From Desulfobulbaceae bacterium (GTDB taxonomy: Bacteria > Desulfobacterota > Desulfobulbia > Desulfobulbales > Desulfocapsaceae), in the NCBI GenBank assembly GCA_030632405.1, contig DAOVUU010000107.1, forward strand, positions 1 through 7,759: a stretch of 7,759 nt of DNA. The letters run 5' to 3'. This document shows, piece by piece, positions 1 through 7,447 of this stretch. Position numbers and translations under genes: made by a program. Positions within the stretch are counted from its first letter, which is position 1; the number at the start of each line of letters is the position of its first letter. The notes under the pieces were generated by a model. It made no database searches. It saw only the letters and a program-made list of their open reading frames with translations, and had not been told where the DNA came from.

Positions 1-1211
1 AATTCCTTTACCTCGCCTGTCGGAGTCAGGGCGTATACATCGGGATCATACAATTCCCCCTTGACTCCATCGAGGAATTCCCGTGGATCTTCAACATCCT
101 GAAGCGAAGAGACAAGTGTCTTTAACTCATGACAAAGCTTTGCATCCTTTGAAGAAATTTTCTGACCTTCCTTGTAGGCCCAATGCGCCGCAACACCTTC
201 CTGAGCAACAAGGTCCATCTCTTCGGTACGTATCTGAATCTCGATAAAATGATCCCGCGGGCCCACAACAGTGGTGTGCATTGACTGATAATTATTGGCT
301 TTCGGGACTGAAATAAAATCTTTAATTCTTCCCGGTACGGGAGCCCAGTTTGTGTGAACTGTTCCCAGCACCTCATAACACTCATTCACCGTATTCGTAA
401 TTATCCTGAAAGCTACTTTATCGTAAACCCGTTCTAAGGTAATATTCTGAGCTACCAGTTTTTTATAAATTGAGTAGAGATGTTTAGGTCGCCCGACAAT
501 ACGCATGGGCTTAATATTGTTCTCAATCAATTTTTCCTGAAGGATTGTAATAACCTCATCAACATAGTTCTGTCGCTCTTCCAATGAACTCTCCAATTTA
601 CTGGAAAGCTCAGAATACTCCTCCGGATAGAGAAATCTGAAGGAACGATCCTCTAACTCCTGCTTAAGCCAATCGATCCCAATCCTGCTGGCAAGCGGTG
701 CATACAGATCCATAGTCTCTCTGGCGATCTCCACCTGCTGCTCCCTGTCAACCATATCAAGCAAGAACATATCCATCAACCGATCTACAAGCTTTACCAG
801 TAAGACGCGGATGTCCTCTGCAATAGCCAGTAACATCTTCCTGATATTTTCTGCCTGATTCGCTATCTTGCTGTTATAACGAACATTGGTTATCTTCGTC
901 GATCCTTGGACAATTGAAGCAACCTCTTTGCCGAATTTTTCCTCCAGCTCTCCAACAGTAATACCTTCTTTAAGCACGCCATGAAGCAGCCCGGCGAGAA
1001 TTGTATCCAGATCAAGGTGCATGGATGCCAGAGTAGAGGCAACTTCCAGGACATGTGAGAGATAAGATTCTCCGGAAAAGTGCAGTTTCCCCTCATGCAC
1101 CCGGCTGACAATCTCCCAGGCATCATCTATAAGAATCAGATTTACGCCCTGCAGATAGTTTGAGGCGAGGACTTTCAGCCCTTTCGGGTCAATAGTTGAT
1201 TGCTCTAACAT
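1..1211 (-). CDS. relA: RelA/SpoT-family (p)ppGpp synthetase with degenerate hydrolase domain (3' end cut by window)
   Basis: Long RSH enzyme making the stringent-response alarmone (p)ppGpp from ATP and GTP/GDP. 403 codons are visible; the frame is open through the left edge, so the rest of the TGS domain and the C-terminal regulatory part are missing. Residues about 25-180 are an HD-type domain, about 200-340 the synthetase domain, and TGS begins near 390. Synthetase residues seen: GRPKH at 240-244, YDKVAFR with D264, RIKD at 295-298, YQSMH at 307-311 followed by H312, IEIQIRT with E324. In the HD half H53 and H77 remain, but position 78 is Gly, 81 Lys and 82 Glu where active Rel enzymes have Asp, Glu and Asp; the later DRLHN motif reads DRLMD. 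It should therefore be synthetase-only (inference). The ATG at 1211 is the only sensible start, because an in-frame TGA (also the proS stop) lies just upstream. No strong Shine-Dalgarno is visible; it starts 12 bases after proS and may be translationally coupled. Family call is very sure; relA rather than rel/spoT rests on the dead HD domain. Confidence 0.93.
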   Translation of the reverse strand, partial: MLEQSTIDPKGLKVLASNYLQGVNLILIDDAWEIVSRVHEGKLHFSGESYLSHVLEVASTLASMHLDLDTILAGLLHGVLKEGITVGELEEKFGKEVASIVQGSTKITNVRYNSKIANQAENIRKMLLAIAEDIRVLLVKLVDRLMDMFLLDMVDREQQVEIARETMDLYAPLASRIGIDWLKQELEDRSFRFLYPEEYSELSSKLESSLEERQNYVDEVITILQEKLIENNIKPMRIVGRPKHLYSIYKKLVAQNITLERVYDKVAFRIITNTVNECYEVLGTVHTNWAPVPGRIKDFISVPKANNYQSMHTTVVGPRDHFIEIQIRTEEMDLVAQEGVAAHWAYKEGQKISSKDAKLCHELKTLVSSLQDVEDPREFLDGVKGELYDPDVYALTPTGEVKE

Positions 1212-1223
1212 ATGTATAAATCG

Positions 1224-2942
1224 TCAGTTTTTTTCCAGAGTTTCAGCAGCAATTCTGGACAACAGGGCAGGAATCACCTTCTCAGGCGTCATCTCTTCTA
1301 CAGCACCATTCCGACGGGTTCTCATTTCGACCAGTCCGCTTTTACTCAGGCCTTTGCCAATGGTGACCCTGAACGGTATTCCTAACAGGTCTGCATCCTT
1401 GAACTTCGAACCGGGACGCTCATCACGATCATCAAGAATAACATCTATACCTTGAATCTGAAGCTCATTGTACAACTGCTCAGCCGTTGCAGTAATTTTT
1501 TCATCCTTAAGGCCAAGGTTAAGAATAATAACCGTATACGGTGCCAGAGGAACAGGAAATATTATACCGTTTGTATCGTGATTTTGTTCAATTGCAGCTG
1601 CAACCACCCGGCTGACCCCTATACCGTAACAGCCCATTACAAAATGTTTTTTCTGACCATCACTATCCTGGAAGGTTGCCTCCATAGATTCTGAATAACC
1701 GGTACCAAGCTTAAAGACATGTCCTACTTCAATTCCTTCGGTCAACTCAAGCCCGGCACCACATTCCGGGCAAGGATCGGAGGATGAGATTTGACGCAGA
1801 TCGGCAACCCCATCTACCTGAAAATCCCGACCGAGGTTAACATTTTTCATATGATAGTTCTTTTCATTGCCACCAACGTAGAAGTTCCGCATTGCCGCTA
1901 CTTCCTGATCGGCAACAATCTTTACTGCCAACCCTACCGGACCGAGGTATCCTGTAGGTACCCCGGTAATTTCATACACCTTGTCACTATCGACAATCTC
2001 AACTTCAGCAACACCAAGAAGATTTTTCAATTTAACCTCCTCCATCTTCCTGTCTCCTCTGACGAGTACGGCAACAGGCTCGTCATCGGCCATGAAAACC
2101 AATGTTTTAACGAGCTGACTTGGAGAAATATTCAAGAATTCGCAGACTGTATCGACTTTTCGTTTCCCAGGAGTCTCTATCTTCTCTAATTTTTTCAGTG
2201 ATTCAACATGCTCTTTTTCTCTCAACTTTACTGTCGCCTTTTCCATATTGGCGGCATATTCACACTCCTGACAGAAAACAACAGTATCCTCTCCAGTCTC
2301 AGCCAGCACCATAAATTCATGGGAAAAACTGCCGCCAATGGTCCCGGAGTCTGCCTGAACAGCTCGGAATTTCAAACCACACCGGGTAAAAATCCGCTGG
2401 TAGGCGTCATACATTTTCCGATAACTGACCTCGGCTTCTTTATCGTCGACATCAAAAGAATAGGCATCTTTCATAATAAATTCACGCCCACGCATCAGGC
2501 CAAACCTGGGTCTGATTTCGTCACGGAATTTTGTCTGGATCTGATATAAATTGATGGGCAGATCTCTGTAAGAATGCACATCTTTTCTTACAATGTCTGT
2601 GATCACCTCTTCATGGGTAGGACCGAGACAGGATTCTCTCTCATGCCTGTCTTGAAACCGCAAAAGCTCAGGGCCATATTTTTCGTAACGACCGGTCTCA
2701 ACCCACAAATCGGCAGGTTGAACCATGGGCAAGAGCAGTTCCTGGGCCCCGGCACGATTCATCTCTTCCCGCACAATATTTTCAACTTTGCGAATAGCGG
2801 CAAGACCATAGGGCAGATAGGAATAAATTCCCGAGGTGAGTTTACGCATGAACCCTGCCCGCAGCATCAGTCTGTGACTTGTAACTTCTGCTTCAGCAGG
2901 AATTTCCTTAAGGGTCGGCAACAGTGTTTGAGAATATCGCAT
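1224..2942 (-). CDS. proS: Prolyl-tRNA synthetase, bacterial type with editing insertion
   Basis: Cytoplasmic class II aminoacyl-tRNA synthetase charging tRNA-Pro. From the ATG at 2942 it is 572 residues, the same length as the E. coli enzyme as I recall it; a TTG six codons upstream (2960) is possible, but the N-terminus aligns with the family from MRYSQ. Visible in order: GPTHEE at 107-112, motif 2 around [10 protein letters not shown] at 139-148 followed by the [11 protein letters not shown] block, the YbaK-like editing insertion about 218-400 with the conserved Lys at 279 (VKTL) and a His at 364 in the YHM-NVN-GRD stretch, motif 3 at 437-453 ([17 protein letters not shown]), then the C-terminal anticodon-binding domain with DDRDERPG. 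The editing domain should hydrolyse mischarged Ala-tRNA-Pro (family knowledge). Two CxxC pairs (C224/C227 and C391/C394) bracket the insertion and could hold a metal. No clear Shine-Dalgarno precedes the ATG. A 328-base gap separates it from ispG upstream, and the RSH gene follows 12 bases downstream. Confidence 0.97.
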   Translation of the reverse strand: MRYSQTLLPTLKEIPAEAEVTSHRLMLRAGFMRKLTSGIYSYLPYGLAAIRKVENIVREEMNRAGAQELLLPMVQPADLWVETGRYEKYGPELLRFQDRHERESCLGPTHEEVITDIVRKDVHSYRDLPINLYQIQTKFRDEIRPRFGLMRGREFIMKDAYSFDVDDKEAEVSYRKMYDAYQRIFTRCGLKFRAVQADSGTIGGSFSHEFMVLAETGEDTVVFCQECEYAANMEKATVKLREKEHVESLKKLEKIETPGKRKVDTVCEFLNISPSQLVKTLVFMADDEPVAVLVRGDRKMEEVKLKNLLGVAEVEIVDSDKVYEITGVPTGYLGPVGLAVKIVADQEVAAMRNFYVGGNEKNYHMKNVNLGRDFQVDGVADLRQISSSDPCPECGAGLELTEGIEVGHVFKLGTGYSESMEATFQDSDGQKKHFVMGCYGIGVSRVVAAAIEQNHDTNGIIFPVPLAPYTVIILNLGLKDEKITATAEQLYNELQIQGIDVILDDRDERPGSKFKDADLLGIPFRVTIGKGLSKSGLVEMRTRRNGAVEEMTPEKVIPALLSRIAAETLEKN

Positions 2943-3016
2943 AAAATTATTATAATTCAATAGGTTAACATTTTTGATGAACTCAATTTTTCTCTACTTC
3001 ATGGATGACAAACTCG

Positions 3017-3052
3017 TAAAAAACACAAAAATATATCTGATTACCACTAATC
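3017..3052 (-). terminator. Weak hairpin plus T tract in the proS leader (possible terminator or attenuator)
   Basis: On the minus strand a perfect 5-bp stem GATTA/TAATC with the four-base loop GTGG (3052-3039) is followed after 7 bases by two T tracts (TTTTTGTGTTTTTT). It lies downstream of the candidate promoter and upstream of proS. The stem is short and A/T-rich, so termination would be weak at best. Confidence 0.15.
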
Positions 3053-3072
3053 TACAGCTTATTAAGAAGAGT

Positions 3073-3102
3073 AGGATATCTGTCGGGCTAGCCTCCGGTC
3101 AA
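3073..3102 (-). promoter_or_regulatory. Candidate sigma70-type promoter for proS-relA
   Basis: On the minus strand TTGACC (3102-3097, five of six matches to TTGACA) is followed after 18 bases by TATCCT (3078-3073, four of six matches to TATAAT). Transcription would begin near 3066, leaving a leader of about 120 bases before the proS ATG. It is the best -35/-10 pair I found in the gap, but such matches also occur by chance. Confidence 0.3.
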
Positions 3103-3124
3103 AAATCACTTGACTTGTTTTTGA
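3099..3124. repeat. Perfect 7-bp inverted repeat, possible operator
   Basis: TCAAAAA (3099-3105) and TTTTTGA (3118-3124) are exact inverted copies separated by 12 bases. The left arm overlaps the -35 box of the candidate proS promoter, the placement expected of a repressor or activator site. The arms are A/T-rich with only one G-C pair each, so an RNA terminator hairpin is unlikely. No regulator is identified. Confidence 0.3.
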
Positions 3125-3270
3125 AAATAGTCACACAGAATTATCGTTCCTTTATTTCAAGATGTTAATTGCATCTCCGGTGTGATTTTTAAGATACGCC
3201 CGCCAAATAACCAACTCTTCTATGGTGCGAGGCCGAACTTTAATGGTAATCAGAAAAATATATTCCCGGG

Positions 3271-4371
3271 TTACTCAGCTGAAACAGATGATTTATACCA
3301 CTCATGCTCCATTTTTTTAAGCTCAGACATGAACACGTCTATAAGCTCTTTTTCAGCCACTTTTTTCCAGATTTCACCCTTCTTGAAAATAATACCGACA
3401 CCATTACCACCGGCAACACCAATATCAGCCTCACGAGCCTCTCCGGGACCATTCACCACACAGCCCATAACAGCCACTTTCAATGGCGCCTCCATGGTCT
3501 GGACGAGGGCCTCAACCTTCTCTGCCAGGCTGAAAAGGTCAATACGGGTACGTCCACAGGTCGGACAGGAGATAAGTTCCGGACCGCGCTGACGAATTTT
3601 CAGTGACCGTAAGAGCTCAAACCCGACCCGAACCTCTTCCACAGGATCCCGAGTCAGGGAAACTCGAAAGGTATCACCTATCCCCCGACTAAGAAGCAGC
3701 CCCAGAGCAACACTCGACTTGACAGTTCCTGCAATCAGTCCTCCTGCCTCAGTAACACCAAGGTGTAATGGATAATCTGTAAGCTTGGAGAGCTGAGTAT
3801 AACCGTTTACTGTAGTAAGAACATCGGTAGATTTTATGGAAATTTTAATATCGCGAAAGCCGCTTTTCTCCAGAAGCCTCACATTTCGCATTGCACTCTC
3901 AATAAGACTATCTGTGTTATGGGCGGTGGGGAAACCATATTTTTTCAACAGATCCTTTTCGATAGAGCCGCTGTTAACGCCTACCCGAATAGGAACCCTG
4001 TGACAAAGCGCAGCATCAACCACCTTTGCAACTTTCTCCTCCCCCCCCAGGTTGCCGGGATTGATGCGGATACCGTCGGCACCACTCTCCATCGCCATTA
4101 CAGCCAGCCGGGCATCAAAATGGATATCCGCTATGAGAGGAATTGTAATACCATCACGTATTGCTCTAACGGCAACGGCAGCCTCCTGATCAGGAACAGC
4201 AACGCGTACAATCTCACAACCGGCATCTTCAAGTTTTCGAATCTGGGCAACGGTTGCTTCAATATCTGCCGTATTCGTATTGGTCATGGACTGGACTGAT
4301 ATTGGACTATCGCCACCGATGGCTACATTACCAACACGGATTTTTTTCGTTTGCCTTCGCACAATCATCAT
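3271..4371 (-). CDS. ispG: 4-hydroxy-3-methylbut-2-enyl diphosphate synthase (IspG/GcpE)
   Basis: Cytoplasmic iron-sulfur enzyme of the MEP isoprenoid pathway; it reductively opens 2-C-methyl-D-erythritol 2,4-cyclodiphosphate to HMBPP. The 366 residues are close to the E. coli protein in length, without the extra central domain of plant and some bacterial forms. The N-terminal TIM-barrel part shows VGNVAIGG, PISVQSMTNT (23-32), ADIHFD (81-86), RINPGN (102-107) and GVTEAGG (205-211). The C-terminal part carries the 4Fe-4S ligands in CPTC (C269, C272), C304 of GCVVNGPGEA and E311. The ATG at 4371 is followed directly by a second ATG; AGGT lies 9 bases upstream of the first. It begins 22 bases after the tsaB stop, so it is probably in the same operon. 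dxr, earlier in the same pathway, lies two genes upstream. Confidence 0.98.
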   Translation of the reverse strand: MMIVRRQTKKIRVGNVAIGGDSPISVQSMTNTNTADIEATVAQIRKLEDAGCEIVRVAVPDQEAAVAVRAIRDGITIPLIADIHFDARLAVMAMESGADGIRINPGNLGGEEKVAKVVDAALCHRVPIRVGVNSGSIEKDLLKKYGFPTAHNTDSLIESAMRNVRLLEKSGFRDIKISIKSTDVLTTVNGYTQLSKLTDYPLHLGVTEAGGLIAGTVKSSVALGLLLSRGIGDTFRVSLTRDPVEEVRVGFELLRSLKIRQRGPELISCPTCGRTRIDLFSLAEKVEALVQTMEAPLKVAVMGCVVNGPGEAREADIGVAGGNGVGIIFKKGEIWKKVAEKELIDVFMSELKKMEHEWYKSSVSAE

Positions 4372-4393
4372 CCACTATCTACCTGTTCCTCTT

Positions 4394-5125
4394 CTACACC
4401 GGCAACCTGTTTGCTTTATTGATAAGATTCAACTCGGCATCAGATGACCTTATATAAACGGGAGCAGCCTCAGCTGCAGTTAAAACATCGCCTTCCTGAA
4501 GCTTCTCTTTACCTATAAAACCGAGAGAAGCTGCACTCGGTTGATGTAGATGTGATGGTGCAAACAGGACCTCGGTCTCTAAAAGAGAGCTCCAGACATC
4601 ACCATAAACATTCACCCCGTCACCGACCATAACAATGGGATCTGTGATACATTCTGCCAATTTTTCCGGCGAAATAACCATAGGCATACCTGATAGAACC
4701 GTCAATCCTTCACCATCCGTTCGATAAAACGCTGCATAGACCTCTTTCTTCCGGGCATCAAGAACGGCACATATCCATGGAGAAGGAGCACATTTACTCG
4801 CCAGTCCATCAAGAGTTGAAACACCTATCATCTGTTTATCAGCACCAAACGCCAGCCCCTTTGCTGTAGCCATTCCTATCCTCAACCCGGTAAAGCTCCC
4901 GGGGCCAAGACTTACAGCAATAGCTTCAATAGATGCCCAGTCGACCGCTGTCTCACTCATCAGATAGTCAATTATCGACAGCAACCTCCTCGAATGTGTT
5001 ATTCTACTGCTCAAACTGAGGGAGGCCAGCACAGTACCATTTTTTCTCGTACCCCGCGTGAGGGCTACGGAACTGCAGGGTGTTGCAGTGTCAATCGACA
5101 ATATCAGAGATTCACTCTGGTCCAT
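4394..5125 (-). CDS. tsaB: tRNA threonylcarbamoyladenosine biosynthesis protein TsaB
   Basis: TsaB (YeaZ) is the non-catalytic ASKHA-fold partner of TsaD in the complex (with TsaE) that transfers threonylcarbamoyl to A37 of ANN-decoding tRNAs. The 243 residues fit the family (E. coli about 231). Seen: ILSIDTAT at 8-15, the HSRRLLSIID stretch at 44-53, and the hallmark GPGSFTGLRIG at 74-84 followed by the TAKGLA helix. The C-terminal half is variable, as usual for the family. Its ATG overlaps the rseP TAA by one base (TAATG), which points to translational coupling. The modification affects decoding accuracy; proS and the RSH gene downstream also concern translation, but the rseP link looks positional only. 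Confidence 0.95.
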   Translation of the reverse strand: MDQSESLILSIDTATPCSSVALTRGTRKNGTVLASLSLSSRITHSRRLLSIIDYLMSETAVDWASIEAIAVSLGPGSFTGLRIGMATAKGLAFGADKQMIGVSTLDGLASKCAPSPWICAVLDARKKEVYAAFYRTDGEGLTVLSGMPMVISPEKLAECITDPIVMVGDGVNVYGDVWSSLLETEVLFAPSHLHQPSAASLGFIGKEKLQEGDVLTAAEAAPVYIRSSDAELNLINKANRLPV

Positions 5126-6198
5126 TAACTCAACAACCTGACTATATCATTATAAAAGACGAAAATCATAAGAGTACCTAGTAAACCAATACCAACCTGC
5201 TGTGCAAATATCTGGGCTCTCTCGTTCATCGGCTTTCTCATTATCCCCTCAATGGTTAGAAAAACCAGATGCCCGCCGTCAAGAACCGGTATAGGAAGAA
5301 GATTAAGAAACCCCAGATTGACACTGAGCAGCCCCATAAAATAGATGAGATTCACCCAGCCCGCTTTCATCTGCTCTCCTGCAATTTGTGCTATGAGAAT
5401 GGGTCCTCCCAGTTCAGAGGCGGGTATCACCCTCTGAAAGATCTTTATAAAACCCATAACTGTGAGGGAAATATACATCCACGTCTGGGCTATAGCATTC
5501 TTCATCGAGCTAATCAGAGTTCCCCTGGTATAAATAAGTTCATCAGCCTTGACAATACCAATCATAAACCGCTGTTCTACCTCTTCACCAAACACATTTT
5601 TAACAGTATCAATCTTCGGCTCAATTGTAAATTGAAGCCGTTCACCCTGCCTTTCTACAACAACAGACACCAATTGACCGTCACTTCCCTTCACACCTTC
5701 TAGAACATCGAGCCAGCTTAACGTGGGTTGACCATTAATTTCCAGAAGCACATCATCAGGTATCAACCCGGCTTTCTCTGCGGGCGATCCTTCATTCACC
5801 TTACCAATACGGGTAGTATCTACAGGAGTCGGAATGCCGACGAAGATAAAAACCATAAAAAACAGCCCCACAGAAAAGAGTAAATTAAACAGGGGGCCAG
5901 CCAGAACGATCAAAAACCGCTGCCAGACAGCTTTATGTGCAAAAGAAGCCTTCCTTTCTGCTATATCAACCTGCTGTTCATCCGGGTTTTCTCCAAACAT
6001 TTTGACAAAACCACCCAGAGGGAAAGCAGAGACGACATATTCTGTTTCTCCAATAGTTTTACCCACTACTCTGGGTCCGAAACCCAGGGAAAATTTCAAA
6101 ACACGGACACCAAACAATTTGGCAAAGAGGAAATGTCCAAGTTCATGTACAAAAATCAACAGGCCGAGGACAACGATAAAAGAAAAAAGAGTATTCAT
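5125..6198 (-). CDS. rseP: Site-2 protease RseP, inner-membrane zinc metalloprotease
   Basis: Intramembrane protease (M50 family) that in proteobacteria cuts RseA-type anti-sigma factors after DegS-like cleavage and clears signal-peptide remnants. The 357 residues are shorter than E. coli RseP (about 450), consistent with one PDZ domain instead of two. The first membrane segment (about 4-26) holds HELGH (H18, E19, H22) for zinc; a second spans about 95-120; the PDZ domain lies about 127-198 (GSPAEKAGL at 137-145); the conserved NLLPIPVLDGGH (299-310) supplies the third zinc ligand D307; a last segment covers about 335-355. The ATG at 6198 is the only usable start: upstream codons in frame contain no ATG, GTG or TTG before a TAG at 6252-6250. 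The ribosome site is weak. Substrates here are unknown; no anti-sigma factor lies in the window. Confidence 0.97.
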   Translation of the reverse strand: MNTLFSFIVVLGLLIFVHELGHFLFAKLFGVRVLKFSLGFGPRVVGKTIGETEYVVSAFPLGGFVKMFGENPDEQQVDIAERKASFAHKAVWQRFLIVLAGPLFNLLFSVGLFFMVFIFVGIPTPVDTTRIGKVNEGSPAEKAGLIPDDVLLEINGQPTLSWLDVLEGVKGSDGQLVSVVVERQGERLQFTIEPKIDTVKNVFGEEVEQRFMIGIVKADELIYTRGTLISSMKNAIAQTWMYISLTVMGFIKIFQRVIPASELGGPILIAQIAGEQMKAGWVNLIYFMGLLSVNLGFLNLLPIPVLDGGHLVFLTIEGIMRKPMNERAQIFAQQVGIGLLGTLMIFVFYNDIVRLLS

Positions 6199-6295
6199 GG
6201 CAATAAAGGTAATTAAAGATGATAAACCTGTAAAAAGGTCATTCGAAGCCTACGCTTATCGGAAGCCTTTGATGGCTAACGGAAAATTTCATTCA
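6199..6295 (-). other. 97-base gap between dxr and rseP with a 7-bp direct repeat
   Basis: It contains two copies of GAAGCCT (plus strand 6245-6251 and 6262-6268) whose starts are 17 bases apart, and a weak AGCC/GGCT hairpin. On the minus strand a 17-codon reading from an ATG at 6292 ends at a TGA; nothing marks it as a gene. No convincing promoter or terminator was seen, so dxr and rseP may still be co-transcribed. Confidence 0.35.
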
Positions 6296-7447
6296 CTATT
6301 GAATGAGACGCAGCGCCTCCCTGCGGGCCCTGCCGTCTGCCCTGAGAATATCCTCAAGACTATCCTCACTTCCTTCCTGAACAATATCCATTGTTCTGGC
6401 TACTGTCTCGGCTATATCAGGAAAAAGAATACGTGAATCGAGAAAAGCATCAACAGCCACTTCATTTGCAGCATTTAGAACAGCAGGAGCTACCCCGCCG
6501 ACATTAATTGCGTCAAAAGCCAGTTTTAGAGCAGGAAAGCTACTATAATCAGGTTCCAGAAATTCAAGATTGGCACACATGGAGAGCTGCAGAGGATGTA
6601 AATCCAGTTCAAGCCGATCTGGGTACGAGAGTGCATAAGCGATGGGAATTCTCATATCCGGAATACCGAGTTGAGCAATTACAGAGCCATCTTTGTACTC
6701 AACAAGAGAATGAACAATAGACTGAGGATGTACAACAACCTCAATTTCTTCAGATTTTACGTCAAACAGCCATTTCGCTTCAATAACCTCCAACCCTTTA
6801 TTCATAAGGGTAGCCGAGTCAATCGAAATTTTTTTTCCCATATTCCAGTTCGGATGGTCCAGGGCCTGCTCTCTGGTAACAACTTTGAGTTCTTCTTTAT
6901 TTTTCCCTCTGAACGGTCCCCCTGACGCTGTCAGAATGATTTTACCAAGATCAGTTCTCTGACCAGCCTCCAGGGCCTGGAAGATTGCCGAATGTTCGGA
7001 ATCTACAGGGAGAAGTTTAACTCCCCTCTCCTGCACAGCTTCCATTACAATTTTGCCGGCCATCACCAGGGTCTCTTTATTGGCCAGTCCGATATCCTTG
7101 CCGGCCTGGATAGCCGCAAGGGTGGGGAGCAATCCAGCCGCACCGACTATTGCAGATATTGTCATGGTAGTCGACGGATAGGCCGCGACTAACTTATTCC
7201 CTTCAAGTCCAGTAACAATCCTATTATGGTATTCTTTTGGCAGTAAATCACAAAGTGCCGCAGCGTGGGCAGAATCAATTATTGAGATAAGTTCAGGTTC
7301 AAATTCCACAACCTGTTCAGCCATTCGATGAACATTTCGCCCTGCTGCCATTGCCACAACTTTATAGTGCTGCGGAAATTGCCTGACAACATGAAGCACA
7401 TTTACCCCGATAGAACCGGTCGCACCTAAAAGAGAAATGAATTTCAT
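6296..7447 (-). CDS. dxr: 1-deoxy-D-xylulose 5-phosphate reductoisomerase
   Basis: Cytoplasmic NADPH-dependent enzyme turning DXP into 2-C-methyl-D-erythritol 4-phosphate, the committed step of the MEP pathway and the target of fosmidomycin. 383 residues, the usual family length. Rossmann motif GATGSIG at 8-14; LANKETLV at 121-128; metal and substrate residues in PVDSEHSA (D149, S150, E151), TASGGPFR (S175), DHPNW (H198) and [14 protein letters not shown] (N216, K217, E220); then HPQSIVHS and the [14 protein letters not shown] block. The ATG at 7447 is preferred over a TTG one codon upstream: AGGT lies 5 bases before it, and the ATG shares one base with the cdsA stop (TGATG), a typical coupled junction. 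Nearest neighbours cdsA and rseP match the common proteobacterial order cdsA-dxr-rseP. Confidence 0.98.
   Translation of the reverse strand: MKFISLLGATGSIGVNVLHVVRQFPQHYKVVAMAAGRNVHRMAEQVVEFEPELISIIDSAHAAALCDLLPKEYHNRIVTGLEGNKLVAAYPSTTMTISAIVGAAGLLPTLAAIQAGKDIGLANKETLVMAGKIVMEAVQERGVKLLPVDSEHSAIFQALEAGQRTDLGKIILTASGGPFRGKNKEELKVVTREQALDHPNWNMGKKISIDSATLMNKGLEVIEAKWLFDVKSEEIEVVVHPQSIVHSLVEYKDGSVIAQLGIPDMRIPIAYALSYPDRLELDLHPLQLSMCANLEFLEPDYSSFPALKLAFDAINVGGVAPAVLNAANEVAVDAFLDSRILFPDIAETVARTMDIVQEGSEDSLEDILRADGRARREALRLIQ

Larger units (their letters stand above)
2943..3270 (-). other. 328-base intergenic region between ispG and proS
   Basis: The only gene-free stretch over 300 bases. Read on the minus strand it holds, in order, a short stop-free reading without a normal start (3152-3274), an AGATG/CATCT hairpin-like pair near 3161-3177, a 7-bp inverted repeat (3099-3124) overlapping a possible promoter -35 box, a GGCTAGCC palindrome (3086-3093), a GATTA/TAATC hairpin followed by T tracts, and an A/T-rich stretch leading to the proS ATG. 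No tRNA, recognised riboswitch or strong GC-rich terminator was seen. Its likely role is control of the downstream proS-relA pair (inference from position). Confidence 0.6.

Noticed and set aside
122..1126. Two short minus-strand open readings at 122-385 and 890-1126
   Set aside because: They are in the wrong frame inside the RSH gene, whose real frame is continuous from 1211 through the left edge.
2949..2954. Perfect TATAAT on the minus strand six bases before the proS ATG
   Set aside because: No acceptable -35 box lies 16-18 bases upstream, and it would give a leaderless transcript; probably just A/T-rich leader sequence.
1452..2963. Several plus-strand open readings opposite proS
   Set aside because: They lie antisense to a fully conserved prolyl-tRNA synthetase and have no ribosome sites or recognisable domains.
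3074..3105. GCCTCCGGTC stretch reminiscent of a GEMM (cyclic di-GMP) riboswitch element
   Set aside because: The other conserved parts, such as the GGGCAAACC segment and tetraloop-receptor, are absent, and it reads on the plus strand away from any gene.
2974..3168. 64-codon plus-strand open reading in the ispG-proS gap
   Set aside because: Starts at TTG/ATG without a ribosome site, runs against all neighbours, resembles no family I recognise and overlaps the likely regulatory sequence; a chance reading in A/T-rich DNA is more likely.
5834..6436. 200-codon plus-strand open reading opposite rseP and dxr
   Set aside because: Antisense shadow: it spans the end of dxr, the gap and the start of rseP, and its translation is low-complexity Lys/Thr/Pro-rich with no family resemblance.
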